Source of the DNA: an uncultured Cohaesibacter sp.
Lineage (GTDB): Bacteria; Pseudomonadota; Alphaproteobacteria; Rhizobiales; Cohaesibacteraceae
NCBI RefSeq assembly: GCF_963666525.1
Contig: NZ_OY762905.1
Location: 248,001-312,000, forward strand
DNA: 64,000 bases
Direction: 5' to 3'
Below, piece by piece: positions 19,445 through 27,587 of this stretch. A model generated the notes under the pieces. The model made no database searches. It saw only the letters and a list, made by a program, of their open reading frames with translations, and had not been told where the DNA came from. A program made the translations under genes and the position numbers. Numbering within the stretch: the first letter of the stretch is position 1; each line of letters starts with the position of its first letter.

Positions 19445-21460
19445 TTGAGTATTTCAGTGTCCCCAAAAATATCAAAAAATAATTGGCAAAAAGCCTACCC
19501 CAAACCCCTTGTTGAAGCTGTGAATGGGTTGGCGTTCAAGCGCGATAATAGAACAACAAAAACCGATACAAAAAACGGTGTAATTTCCTTTTTAATCTGG
19601 TTGGCAAACGATCAAGATTCTCCTGACATCAATCTAATTCATTCCATTTTTGCAGAAGAACAAAACAAGAATATAGATAAGTTGATTGCAGATCCAATTA
19701 AACACAATCGTCTATTCTGTAAAATATTGAACAAATGGTCTAAAGCAATTGAAAGTGATATGGACCCATTTATAAAAAAGGGTTCAAAATCATCTAACCA
19801 AACTAAATATATGAGAGTTTGGAATGCCTGTGATGGAATAGAAAAACTTAGAAAAGAACAAAATTTTCAGTTTATACCAACCTTATTCAAATCTGAATAT
19901 ATCAAAAAACCTTATTCAAGTTCAGAAACATCAAGTGAACACAATAAATCACTTGGTGAAAATGACTGGATAGAACTTGAAGGATTAAAAGGATTTGATC
20001 GAGATAGAAAAGCAATCAATATTATAAGAAATGAATGCATTGAGATATTTGATTTATACGAAAAATTACATAAGTTCGGGCAAATGTTGCTACATAACAA
20101 GCCATTGGGGCCAGAAAATGACCCAGAATCTTGCGAAATTATCAAGCAAGGACTGTTCGATTACAAACAAGCAATTACCAAAACCGGAACTTTCAAAATA
20201 TCTAAATACAGAACACAAAAGCTCTGTAGAGATATTGAAACCTGGCAAAAAGCCAGTGGAATCGACATCACACAAATTCACAGCGATAGAAACCTATTCA
20301 TTTTAGCCTACCGCAGTGCATTTGGCCCTTCATTCCAAGCAGCTTACGCCGCACTGACTATCTTGATATGTGACACAGGTTGGAATGTTCAGCCTGCACG
20401 AGATCTAACCAGATATCCTTATGTCTTCACCTCTGACAAACATTCTATGTTAGCAACCCAATCCATAATCACTGCATTCAAAAACAGAGCAGGCCATCAT
20501 GTGGTTGGATATCTGGGAGAATGTCATGATCTCAATGACACAAAAGCGAAAGTGGCAATGAATCAACTCAAACAACTCATTGCAGAACTTGATAATAATA
20601 ACCCTAATTCTGATGATGACCATACATATGCTGATCTTAAAAAACCCAATTGGGGACACCGCACCTCTGGTGCAAACATCATTGAGCGCTTCCGCATTAT
20701 GGCAGAGACTATGAGATCTGAATTTGGAAGTCATTCTGACGCATTATTCAATGATGAATTCTGGATTTATGTATCAACAAACCTCAACCCAAAACCAAAA
20801 CCAAAACACCATCAATTTGGGCAATATCTATTTGAAAATACAAATCATATTATTGGCAGAAAAGGCTTTACGCACAAAGCAATACGAAAATCAGTACTCA
20901 ATCTAACCCGTCAGGACACCAATTCCTTTGCAGAAACAGCAGCAGTAGCTGGACATTCCGGGTCTGGAGTATTGCAACCCCACTATTTGAATACACCAAC
21001 CATGAATGCTGAATTGGATGCTAGCATCCGACTGTTCCAAGATGCGGTCGAGGGCATTCTGACCCGAGACCTTGACCAAAAAGACATTGCCCAAAAACTT
21101 GGCAAGACAGTCAGAGATCTGGAGCACATAAGGGATGTAGCCCATCAATCTGGCATCTCTGCCACTGTAGGCTTGATCAAACAAACTGATTACGGCTCCC
21201 CCGAAATCCTGCGTTTTGATCCTACAGAACAAAATCTAATGGTCCTGTATGTAACACACAAGAAATTGCGACAAATGCAATTCAACTATCCCAACAAAGC
21301 CCGATATCGTCTGAACTACCTGCCCCTATTGGCTTTGGTCAAAGCCATCGGAAAACAGTTATCAGAACAGGGGCATATGACCAACTATATTCGCTCAGCA
21401 CGCAAAGCATCAAAAATGCTGATCTCAGGCGAAATCTCATTACCAATGTTGGAGGACTGA
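19445..21460 (+). CDS. Large tyrosine recombinase, GinB-like
   Basis: A 671-residue protein with a tyrosine-recombinase catalytic half. Box I arginine is in DTGWNVQPARDLT (near residue 318), box II is HKAIRKSVLNL (near 478), then AGHSGSGVLQPHYLN supplies His (near 502) and the nucleophile Tyr (near 513). A ~110-residue extension follows the tyrosine. The N-terminal ~300 residues are Lys/Asn-rich and unrecognised. The start is unclear: TTG 19445 has no Shine-Dalgarno, and AAGGA lies over 30 bases upstream; GTG 19457 is an alternative. The stop is 3 bp from the next gene. In the integrated state the nearest known upstream promoter is that of bcp. Confidence 0.82.
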   Translation: MSISVSPKISKNNWQKAYPKPLVEAVNGLAFKRDNRTTKTDTKNGVISFLIWLANDQDSPDINLIHSIFAEEQNKNIDKLIADPIKHNRLFCKILNKWSKAIESDMDPFIKKGSKSSNQTKYMRVWNACDGIEKLRKEQNFQFIPTLFKSEYIKKPYSSSETSSEHNKSLGENDWIELEGLKGFDRDRKAINIIRNECIEIFDLYEKLHKFGQMLLHNKPLGPENDPESCEIIKQGLFDYKQAITKTGTFKISKYRTQKLCRDIETWQKASGIDITQIHSDRNLFILAYRSAFGPSFQAAYAALTILICDTGWNVQPARDLTRYPYVFTSDKHSMLATQSIITAFKNRAGHHVVGYLGECHDLNDTKAKVAMNQLKQLIAELDNNNPNSDDDHTYADLKKPNWGHRTSGANIIERFRIMAETMRSEFGSHSDALFNDEFWIYVSTNLNPKPKPKHHQFGQYLFENTNHIIGRKGFTHKAIRKSVLNLTRQDTNSFAETAAVAGHSGSGVLQPHYLNTPTMNAELDASIRLFQDAVEGILTRDLDQKDIAQKLGKTVRDLEHIRDVAHQSGISATVGLIKQTDYGSPEILRFDPTEQNLMVLYVTHKKLRQMQFNYPNKARYRLNYLPLLALVKAIGKQLSEQGHMTNYIRSARKASKMLISGEISLPMLED

Positions 21461-21463
21461 CTT

Positions 21464-23923
21464 ATGTCACAAATTGACATAGCCTATCACAATAAAAAAA
21501 TGGCTGAATATGGCAGACCAGAATGGCTGATCAATAGTTCCTCCACATCTATACAAGAACAGGAACCCAGCCTAAAACACAATATCTGGATAATCCAAAC
21601 CAGAGACCCAGATATAATCCGAGACACCAAGGTCACTATAGATTTTAATCAAGTAATAGATGAATGCAACATCCTATTAACTAATCCATCCAACATCTCA
21701 GATCTACTGACTGCCAAAATTTTTATTGCAGAAGAATTACAAAAATATTTAGATGCCAAAATTGCCAGGAAAAAATTCTTACAGTTAGTATGGATCATGC
21801 GTTGGCGGATCAGTATGGGCATAGAACAAATGCAAGATCTAAATGGCCATTTGTTTGACACCTTCTGCAACACCCTCACAGGATCCGGATCTATACATTC
21901 TCTCATTCCCTTAGAAACACGCTTCGACAATCTCAAAGAAAAAGTCTTGGATGGCCAATTTGAATGGCCAATACGCAAGTACAAAAATCAAACTTTTATC
22001 AACATTCATGCGATCTGCAATGAATTGGGGTTACCCAACACCAAATTGCAACCCCTCTCCATCTGGCCTGATCTGGAATCTTTGATCCTTCAGACAGCGC
22101 CAGACGGCTCTCTAAAACAAATATCCAATCAAAAAACTGATACGTCCATTTCTGAGAATGTTGAAGACCCAAGACTATCTCAAAGTGCTATACGATTTTT
22201 TTTGGATATCTGGTTCACCTTGCGCACCTATTCGGCGCAAGGAATAATAACGCATGATCCATTGCAGTTTGATCCATTTGAAATGGTATCACGCGAAGAG
22301 CTGACCAAACAAATGTCCCGCAAGCCTTCACCCACCGGAAAATCCGGTAGACCTGAAGGGCGGATGGGAACTCCTAGCCCAGAACAGTGGCTGCAGTTGC
22401 TTAACCATGCCGCAATCTGGGTGCTGGATTACAGTCCTGCCATATTGAAAATTTGCGAAGAATCCGCCGCCATTAGGGCAGAATTGTTGTCAAAAATGAA
22501 TCCCAGCGATGCCCGTGCCGCCAAAATGCGCAACAAGATTCAATCTGTCATTACTGAACATAGCCCAATTAATCATCAAAGCTTCCCAAACATCGCCCCA
22601 CGATGGACAGATACACTAACTGCCAAAAAACGAGATATCTTATTATCAGAAGACACTGATCGCATGTCATTGGAGGTAGCACTGGGGCTTCTTGTCACGG
22701 CTTGCCTTATTTTGATTGGTGGGTTCTCTGCACGCCGAAAAATGGAATTGGAAAGCCTGCAAAAAGGGTGTGTCTTTCAAGACCCTATCAATCCTGGTAG
22801 TTGGCTCATGACCAGTTACATTGCCAAAACCATCAAGGATTATTCCACCATTCCGGTCCCTGCTTCTATTAATTATGCAGTAAAAATCCTCGAACAACTA
22901 AGCGCAACAGCAAGGGAACATGAACAACACAGCTGGATTACCAAAATCATCAGCCCAAGATTAAGACCCACTGACTATGAAACAGCAACTAAACATAGAA
23001 AATACATATCAACAAAATTTAATGAAAAACTAAAAAATTTTGCAGAAATGACAGGTGTTGACACAGATGATAATGGTATAAAATGGATATTCACCCCTCA
23101 CCAACTTCGTCGTGCATTTGCAGTTTATTACTATTATGGACAAAAATTTGGTAAACTTGATGCCCTTAGCCGATTTTTACGTCATTTTGACCCTGAAATG
23201 ACCCGACGTTATATCACCATGACCAATCCTGGCATGTTGTCTCATCTGACCCAAATATCCAACAGTGATAGCAAGGAAAGCCAAGACCTCAAGAATGAAG
23301 CAAAAAAGGCGTTCCAAAGCGTCAAGGGGATTGGCAAATGCCATGAAGACGTAAGAATTGACTATCAGGTGAGCAGGATGCTCGACATGTACAACGGCAC
23401 CGAACATCCTATCGGACAAGGCGCCGTTGACTTATATGAACTGCTTGACGAAATGACTGAACAGGCAAGGCACCATGTCTTGATCGATAACTCTTCTAAC
23501 ATCAGCCCTGATGATGAACGGGATTCCTTGATCAAACAGTTGCGCAAAATCGCCCCTAAAAGATACCTGGAACCAATAGACGGTGGGCATGCGCATTGCC
23601 TATTCAACCCTCATGATCCATCCCATATCGCACAAGCTCAATGCCTAAAGGAAAAGAGCATGCATTTGGGGGAAGAAATAAAAGCCGGGCTTCCAGACCA
23701 GGCATATGCGTCCATAGAAATCTGCTCCCAATGCCCACATTGCGCGATGTTCTCCGAGAATATCCAGGTAGTGGAAGAGAGAATAGATCAAGCAATTAAA
23801 ACCGCCAATCATCCAGCAAGCAAAGACATTGAGGTCGCAGCAAGGCAGAAACTTGAGTCATTCAAAAACACATTGAAACAAAACAGAAAAATAGTCGAAC
23901 GCAGTCGGAGGAAAATCCAATGA
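21464..23923 (+). CDS. Large tyrosine recombinase, GinC-like
   Basis: An 819-residue protein. The recombinase domain is in its middle-to-C-terminal part: box I GGFSARRKMELESL (Arg near residue 422), TPHQLRRAFAVYYYYGQ (near 545), LSRFLRHFDPEMTRRYI (His near 572, Tyr near 582). The ~220 residues after the tyrosine include CSQCPHCAMFSEN, a possible metal-binding CxxCxxC cluster near 765. The N-terminal 350 residues are unrecognised. It overlaps the next gene by 4 bp (ATGA), so translation is coupled. It is one of three recombinases in the island. Confidence 0.84.
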   Translation: MSQIDIAYHNKKMAEYGRPEWLINSSSTSIQEQEPSLKHNIWIIQTRDPDIIRDTKVTIDFNQVIDECNILLTNPSNISDLLTAKIFIAEELQKYLDAKIARKKFLQLVWIMRWRISMGIEQMQDLNGHLFDTFCNTLTGSGSIHSLIPLETRFDNLKEKVLDGQFEWPIRKYKNQTFINIHAICNELGLPNTKLQPLSIWPDLESLILQTAPDGSLKQISNQKTDTSISENVEDPRLSQSAIRFFLDIWFTLRTYSAQGIITHDPLQFDPFEMVSREELTKQMSRKPSPTGKSGRPEGRMGTPSPEQWLQLLNHAAIWVLDYSPAILKICEESAAIRAELLSKMNPSDARAAKMRNKIQSVITEHSPINHQSFPNIAPRWTDTLTAKKRDILLSEDTDRMSLEVALGLLVTACLILIGGFSARRKMELESLQKGCVFQDPINPGSWLMTSYIAKTIKDYSTIPVPASINYAVKILEQLSATAREHEQHSWITKIISPRLRPTDYETATKHRKYISTKFNEKLKNFAEMTGVDTDDNGIKWIFTPHQLRRAFAVYYYYGQKFGKLDALSRFLRHFDPEMTRRYITMTNPGMLSHLTQISNSDSKESQDLKNEAKKAFQSVKGIGKCHEDVRIDYQVSRMLDMYNGTEHPIGQGAVDLYELLDEMTEQARHHVLIDNSSNISPDDERDSLIKQLRKIAPKRYLEPIDGGHAHCLFNPHDPSHIAQAQCLKEKSMHLGEEIKAGLPDQAYASIEICSQCPHCAMFSENIQVVEERIDQAIKTANHPASKDIEVAARQKLESFKNTLKQNRKIVERSRRKIQ

Positions 23924-24399
23924 CTGATCAAGATCAACCAGCCCAGAACCTGTCACCAGCAGAAAAAGCAGCAGCAGTCAAAGAAGCTTTTGAAGCCAAA
24001 GTTCTAATCTTGGAACAATGGGCGAAAGATGGCCTTCCTGACAATGTTGATCTCGATGCTAAAGACTTTCCCAAACACAGAGCCAAATTGCGACGTTGGA
24101 CAGGACCAAATCACGATCTTCGTGAATGGATTGATCCTAAAATTGATCAGCCCATAACAGGCAAATACGCAGACCTAACCAAACGCTTTGAACAAGCAAT
24201 AAAAACTATACAGGATCGATCTTCCGCCAAAGGAAATCGCCTCAAAGAGATCAGTCAGGAGCTTGCCTATCTTCGCCAAAAAACAGAGAATCTGGAAATC
24301 CAGAACGCAACACTGATGGGAGACAACAAGAGGTTAAAAGATCACAATGATCGATTACTCTCACAAATTAAAGCCATAGGTAAATATCCGGTTGCTTGA
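23920..24399 (+). CDS. Small coiled-coil protein, GinD-like
   Basis: A 159-residue acidic/basic helical protein. Residues 15-45 are predicted helix (SPAEKAAAVKEAFEAKVLI); residues ~100-150 show leucine-spaced heptads typical of a coiled coil (LKEISQELAYLRQKTENLEI). There is no enzyme motif. It overlaps the GinC-like gene by 4 bp. By position and size it matches the small fourth protein of ginABCD operons and the TnpC of Tn554-type elements, which is needed alongside the recombinases. Function here is inferred from context. Confidence 0.7.
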   Translation: MTDQDQPAQNLSPAEKAAAVKEAFEAKVLILEQWAKDGLPDNVDLDAKDFPKHRAKLRRWTGPNHDLREWIDPKIDQPITGKYADLTKRFEQAIKTIQDRSSAKGNRLKEISQELAYLRQKTENLEIQNATLMGDNKRLKDHNDRLLSQIKAIGKYPVA

Positions 24400-24424
24400 G
24401 CTTGTCGCGGCAGCGTTCAGACTA

Positions 24425-24570
24425 AGGGGCACTGCCCCTGGCGCGGTGCAACGGATCTTCCGCCCACCTTCGCCGCGCAAACGCGGCTGCAGGCGGTTCC
24501 CCGCGAAGACCATTGCACCTTGCCTCCCCGTCCTCGCCGGAGGGCAGAACCGCAGCATGAATGCTGCGGT
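24425..24570. other. GC-rich, highly structured intergenic segment
   Basis: In a 194-bp gap between two AT-richer genes, several hairpins are stacked: AGGGGCA/TGCCCCT (24425-24439), GCCGCG/CGCGGC (24472-24487), a long-range GGTGCAA/TTGCACC pair (24445-24451 with 24513-24519), CTTCGC/GCGAAG (24468-24473 with 24503-24508), and a perfect 10-bp ACCGCAGCAT/ATGCTGCGGT hairpin (24549-24570). The last ends 24 bp before the next start. It could be a structured leader, a small RNA, or a DNA site for the element's own proteins. No T-tract follows, so it is not a standard terminator. Confidence 0.55.
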
Positions 24571-24593
24571 CATGATATTGATGGAGCATCACA

Positions 24594-24769
24594 ATGAGCC
24601 TCAAAGGTAAGAATGGAGCCGATGCCGGCCGGGAATATGCCGACAAATTCCAGGCCTACATTGAAAATGGGAAGAGCACAGGAACTCTTCCCTGGTCTTC
24701 CAATGGCAAATTGAACCGCAGCAAAATGGCTCAGGACCTGAAGTTTGGGCGTGATGTCTTCCGCACCTT
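24594..24769 (+). pseudogene. Small coiled-coil protein gene, 5' part, cut by IS91-type copy 1
   Basis: The 5' part encodes MSLKGKNGADAGREYADKF... to DVFRT. The IS begins at 24770. The 3' part resumes at 27341. Direct joining of 24769 to 27341 keeps the frame (TTT CCC) and gives a protein of about 141 residues. Its N-terminal half has no motif that I recognise. As it stands, translation runs 19 codons into the IS and stops at 24830. Confidence 0.72.
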
Positions 24770-24853
24770 GGACGAAGCCGCTCGCGCGGCAATGGTGCTC
24801 TGGGGAGGCTCCGTTAACCTTCTGAGATAAGTCTGTTTTGCGATCATCGCCGT

Positions 24854-24894
24854 CTGTCTGACGATTGAGGCGTTCTCAATCATCAGACAGGAGG
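24854..24894 (+). promoter_or_regulatory. Hairpin at the ribosome site of the IS recombinase gene (copy 1)
   Basis: CTGTCTGACGATTGAG (24854-24869) pairs with CTCAATCATCAGACAG (24875-24890) over 16 bp with one G-U-type mismatch and a 5-base loop. The right arm runs into the Shine-Dalgarno GGAGG (24890-24894), five bases before the ATG at 24900. Folding in mRNA could limit ribosome access, or block translation of transcripts entering from outside; it could also be a DNA binding site. Confidence 0.6.
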
Positions 24895-24899
24895 TTTCC

Positions 24900-25787
24900 A
24901 TGACGGAGGAGAGAACCACACCCTTACGCCAACGAATGATCGAAGATATGCGCATACGCGGAATGGGCGACAAAGCGCAAAAGGCCCATATCAGGGCGAT
25001 CAAGGATTTTGCAGCCTTTCTTGGTCATACCCCGGACGACGCCACACCGGAAGAATTACGCGCCTATCAACTTCACATGACAGATGCCGGCATAACACCG
25101 ACAACCTTCAATGCCCGTATCGTGGCGCTCCGCTTCTTTTTCACCATGACCTGTGGTCGCGAGGAGATGAAGCGGTATATGCAGTTCCGCAGAGAGCCGC
25201 GCAAGCTGCCAGTAGTTCTGAGCATTGAAGAAGTTTCAGATCTGCTGATGGCCGCACCAGGACCAGGTCTGAAGTACCGTGCCGCGCTCAGCATCGCCTA
25301 TGGGGCCGGGCTGCGGGCATCCGAGGTTTGCAATCTCAAGGTTTGTGACATCGACAGTGACAGGATGCTGATCCATGTCGAACAGGGTAAAGGAGGCAAG
25401 GACCGCAAGGTCATGCTATCTCCGGGCTTGCTGCATCTATTGCGAACCTATTGGCGCGAGGCTCGCCCGGGAGGTTGGCTGTTTCCGGGCAAGTCGACGA
25501 TCAACCCGATTTCACCACGACAATTGAGCCGTGCCTTTGGGTCGGCAAAGAATATGGCCGGGATCAGGAAGACCGCGACCCTGCATACATTGCGACACAG
25601 CTTTGCCACTCATCTGCTCGAAGCCAACACGGATGTGCGGGTGATACAGGTCTTGCTCGGCCATGCCAAGCTGTCCACGACGGCGCAATATACCCATGTT
25701 GCCACCAAGACAATCCGAGACACCGTCAGCCCCTTTGAGATGCTGGCCAGCTTGCAGGATCAAACCGTGAAGCGAAGCCTAGAATAA
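24900..25787 (+). CDS. IS91-associated tyrosine recombinase (copy 1)
   Basis: A 295-residue integrase of XerC/D-like build. It has an N-terminal SAM-like core-binding domain (residues ~10-95, HIRAIKDFAAFLG) and a catalytic domain: YGAGLRASEVCNL (Arg), GKGGKDRKV (Lys), LHTLRHSFATHLLE (His-Arg), LLGHAKLSTTAQYTHV (His and nucleophile Tyr near 275). Many IS91-family elements carry such a gene ahead of the transposase; its role in transposition is unclear. The start has a strong GGAGG. The stop is 13 bp before the transposase start. Confidence 0.93.
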   Translation: MTEERTTPLRQRMIEDMRIRGMGDKAQKAHIRAIKDFAAFLGHTPDDATPEELRAYQLHMTDAGITPTTFNARIVALRFFFTMTCGREEMKRYMQFRREPRKLPVVLSIEEVSDLLMAAPGPGLKYRAALSIAYGAGLRASEVCNLKVCDIDSDRMLIHVEQGKGGKDRKVMLSPGLLHLLRTYWREARPGGWLFPGKSTINPISPRQLSRAFGSAKNMAGIRKTATLHTLRHSFATHLLEANTDVRVIQVLLGHAKLSTTAQYTHVATKTIRDTVSPFEMLASLQDQTVKRSLE

Positions 25788-25800
25788 TCGAGGCACCAAG

Positions 25801-27000
25801 GTGTCTCGCTCCAAGCTGGAGATAGCCGATATCTTTCGACAATATGGCCCAGCCTGGCGACAAGCCAACAAGGGACATATAAGCCTTGACCAACTCAAGG
25901 TGATGTCAGCAATAGAGGCCTGCCGAACCGAGGCGCTTGGCGGGCATGTGGCAGCTTGTGCCAAGTGTGGCCACCATCACATCGCCTATAATTCTTGCAA
26001 GAACCGCCATTGCCCGAAGTGTCAGGGTCCCGCCGCTCGTGACTGGATGACAGCAAGAGCCGAAGACCTGTTGCCAGTCGAGTATTTCCACCTCGTCTTC
26101 ACCCTCCCAGCGGGGATTGCCCAGATTGCCTACTGGAACAAGCGAGCACTCTATGGGCTGTTGTTCAGGAGCTCTGCGGAAACGGTCATGACCATCGCCG
26201 CGGATCCCAAGCGTATGGGTGCCAAGGTTGGAATGACCTCTGTGCTGCATACATGGGGTTCGGCACTGACGCATCATCCTCACATCCATATGATCGTGCC
26301 CGGCGGAGGCCTGTCACCAGATGGCACAAGGTGGGTGGGATCCAAGCCCGGCTTCTTCCTGCATGTGCGGGTGCTATCCCGGCTGTTCCGACGGCTGTTT
26401 CTGGAAGGAATGCTGGCTTTGCATCAGTCTGACAAGCTCGCCTTCTTCGGGGATTTGGCAGGACTATCTGAGCCAGAGGCGTTTGCCGCCTGGTTGGCAC
26501 CACTCCGCAGAACCGAATGGGTGGTCTATGCCAAGCCTCCCTTTGGCGGCCCGGAAGCTGTGTTGGCCTATCTCAGCCGATACACCCATCGGGTGGCAAT
26601 CTCCAATAACCGGCTGATCAGTGCGGATGCCAGTACCGTGACTTTCCGCTGGAAGGATTACCGTATCAAATCGGGAGATCAACAAAAGATCATGCAATTG
26701 GCGACGCCCGAGTTCATCCGTCGCTTCCTGCTCCATGTCCTGCCTGCAGGCTTTCATAGGATCCGGCATTACGGGGTCCTGGCCAGCGCCAACCGCAAGG
26801 CCAACATTGCGAGGATCCGCACAATTCTGGGAGTTGAGCAACCGCAGGAAGATAACAAAGAGGAACCGGCTGCAGAGGTCATTCCGCTAACCCTGCGGGA
26901 ACCCTGTCCTGGTTGCGGTGGCCCCATGCGGATCATCGAGATCTTCCGGCGAGGTCAGAAGCCACTATCCCGGGCGCCACCAAGGGAAAAGGCCGCATGA
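25801..27000 (+). CDS. IS91-family HUH transposase (copy 1)
   Basis: A 399-residue rolling-circle transposase. The N-terminal zinc-binding domain shows CAKCGHHHIAYNSCKNRHCPKCQ (pattern C-x2-C ... C-x4-C-x2-C, residues 38-60). The HUH metal motif is HHPHIHMIVPGG (near residue 160) and the catalytic tyrosine region is AYLSRYTHRVAISN (near 258). A C-terminal CPGCGG pair suggests a second metal knuckle. It begins with GTG at 25801. It should nick single-stranded ends and move the element by a one-ended rolling-circle process. Confidence 0.94.
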   Translation: MSRSKLEIADIFRQYGPAWRQANKGHISLDQLKVMSAIEACRTEALGGHVAACAKCGHHHIAYNSCKNRHCPKCQGPAARDWMTARAEDLLPVEYFHLVFTLPAGIAQIAYWNKRALYGLLFRSSAETVMTIAADPKRMGAKVGMTSVLHTWGSALTHHPHIHMIVPGGGLSPDGTRWVGSKPGFFLHVRVLSRLFRRLFLEGMLALHQSDKLAFFGDLAGLSEPEAFAAWLAPLRRTEWVVYAKPPFGGPEAVLAYLSRYTHRVAISNNRLISADASTVTFRWKDYRIKSGDQQKIMQLATPEFIRRFLLHVLPAGFHRIRHYGVLASANRKANIARIRTILGVEQPQEDNKEEPAAEVIPLTLREPCPGCGGPMRIIEIFRRGQKPLSRAPPREKAA

Positions 27001-27340
27001 GAGATACATTGCACATATGGTCCAAACAGAACCGGCTGCTTCAGTTATGCCGGACAGGATACCTTGCGGCCAAATTCGAAAATCTGATCTCAAGCGGCTT
27101 GTCACGACAGAAGACAACATCAGACTCGATGATCTGGGTGGCCTCAAATGCATGGGTGACGATGAGCCTGCCTCCTGATTATCTGCCGTGCTGCACCATC
27201 GCACCGACCTTCAAAATACTTTCCCCATAGACTGAGCGCAATCCCCGCAGGCTTCTTCCTTGGGAGGATTTTCAACGCGGGCCGAAATCTCATCCAGACG
27301 AGAAATCGCGCCGCGACCCGCATCGAAAATCCTTCACCAA

Positions 27341-27587
27341 TCCCGCCATTGCTGAAATTCTGGCCAATATTGAAGGCAATCCATCTCATCAAACCAATGT
27401 CTCTGAAACCAACACCCAGGCGTCAGGGGCCAAAACCCGAAGAGAAGCCGACGCCATTGATCAAGTCAAAAAACTGCAGGAACGTTTGGCGACAGTCGAA
27501 GAAGAAAACCGTTATTTGAAAGACCAGATGCGAAAAAAAGGCTACGCAGACCTAACCCTGCCGGATATTGGGAGAATGCCGTGGTGA
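27341..27587 (+). pseudogene. Small coiled-coil protein gene, 3' part
   Basis: This is the continuation of the gene broken at 24769, encoding PAIAEILANIEGNPS... and ending RMPW before the stop at 27585-27587. A heptad-like segment (DAIDQVKKLQERLATVEEEN) resembles the C-terminal coil of the GinD-like protein. Its TGA overlaps the GTG start of the helicase gene, so the original pair was translationally coupled; the IS now separates the helicase from its upstream operon promoter. Confidence 0.75.

Larger units (their letters stand above)
24770..27340 (+). mobile_element. IS91-type insertion sequence, copy 1
   Basis: A 2571-bp unit, seemingly identical to 35919-38489, defined by where the two copies diverge. 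It carries a tyrosine recombinase and an IS91-family HUH transposase in tandem. No terminal inverted repeats or target duplication are seen, as expected for rolling-circle IS91 elements. It is bounded on the left by ...CACCTT and begins GGACGAAGCC; the right end is ...CCTTCACCAA. The bases at the left junction read CTTG here and CAAG in copy 2, the tetranucleotides I recall as IS91 targets. The last 340 bp after the transposase hold no gene and presumably contain an element terminus. Confidence 0.88.
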
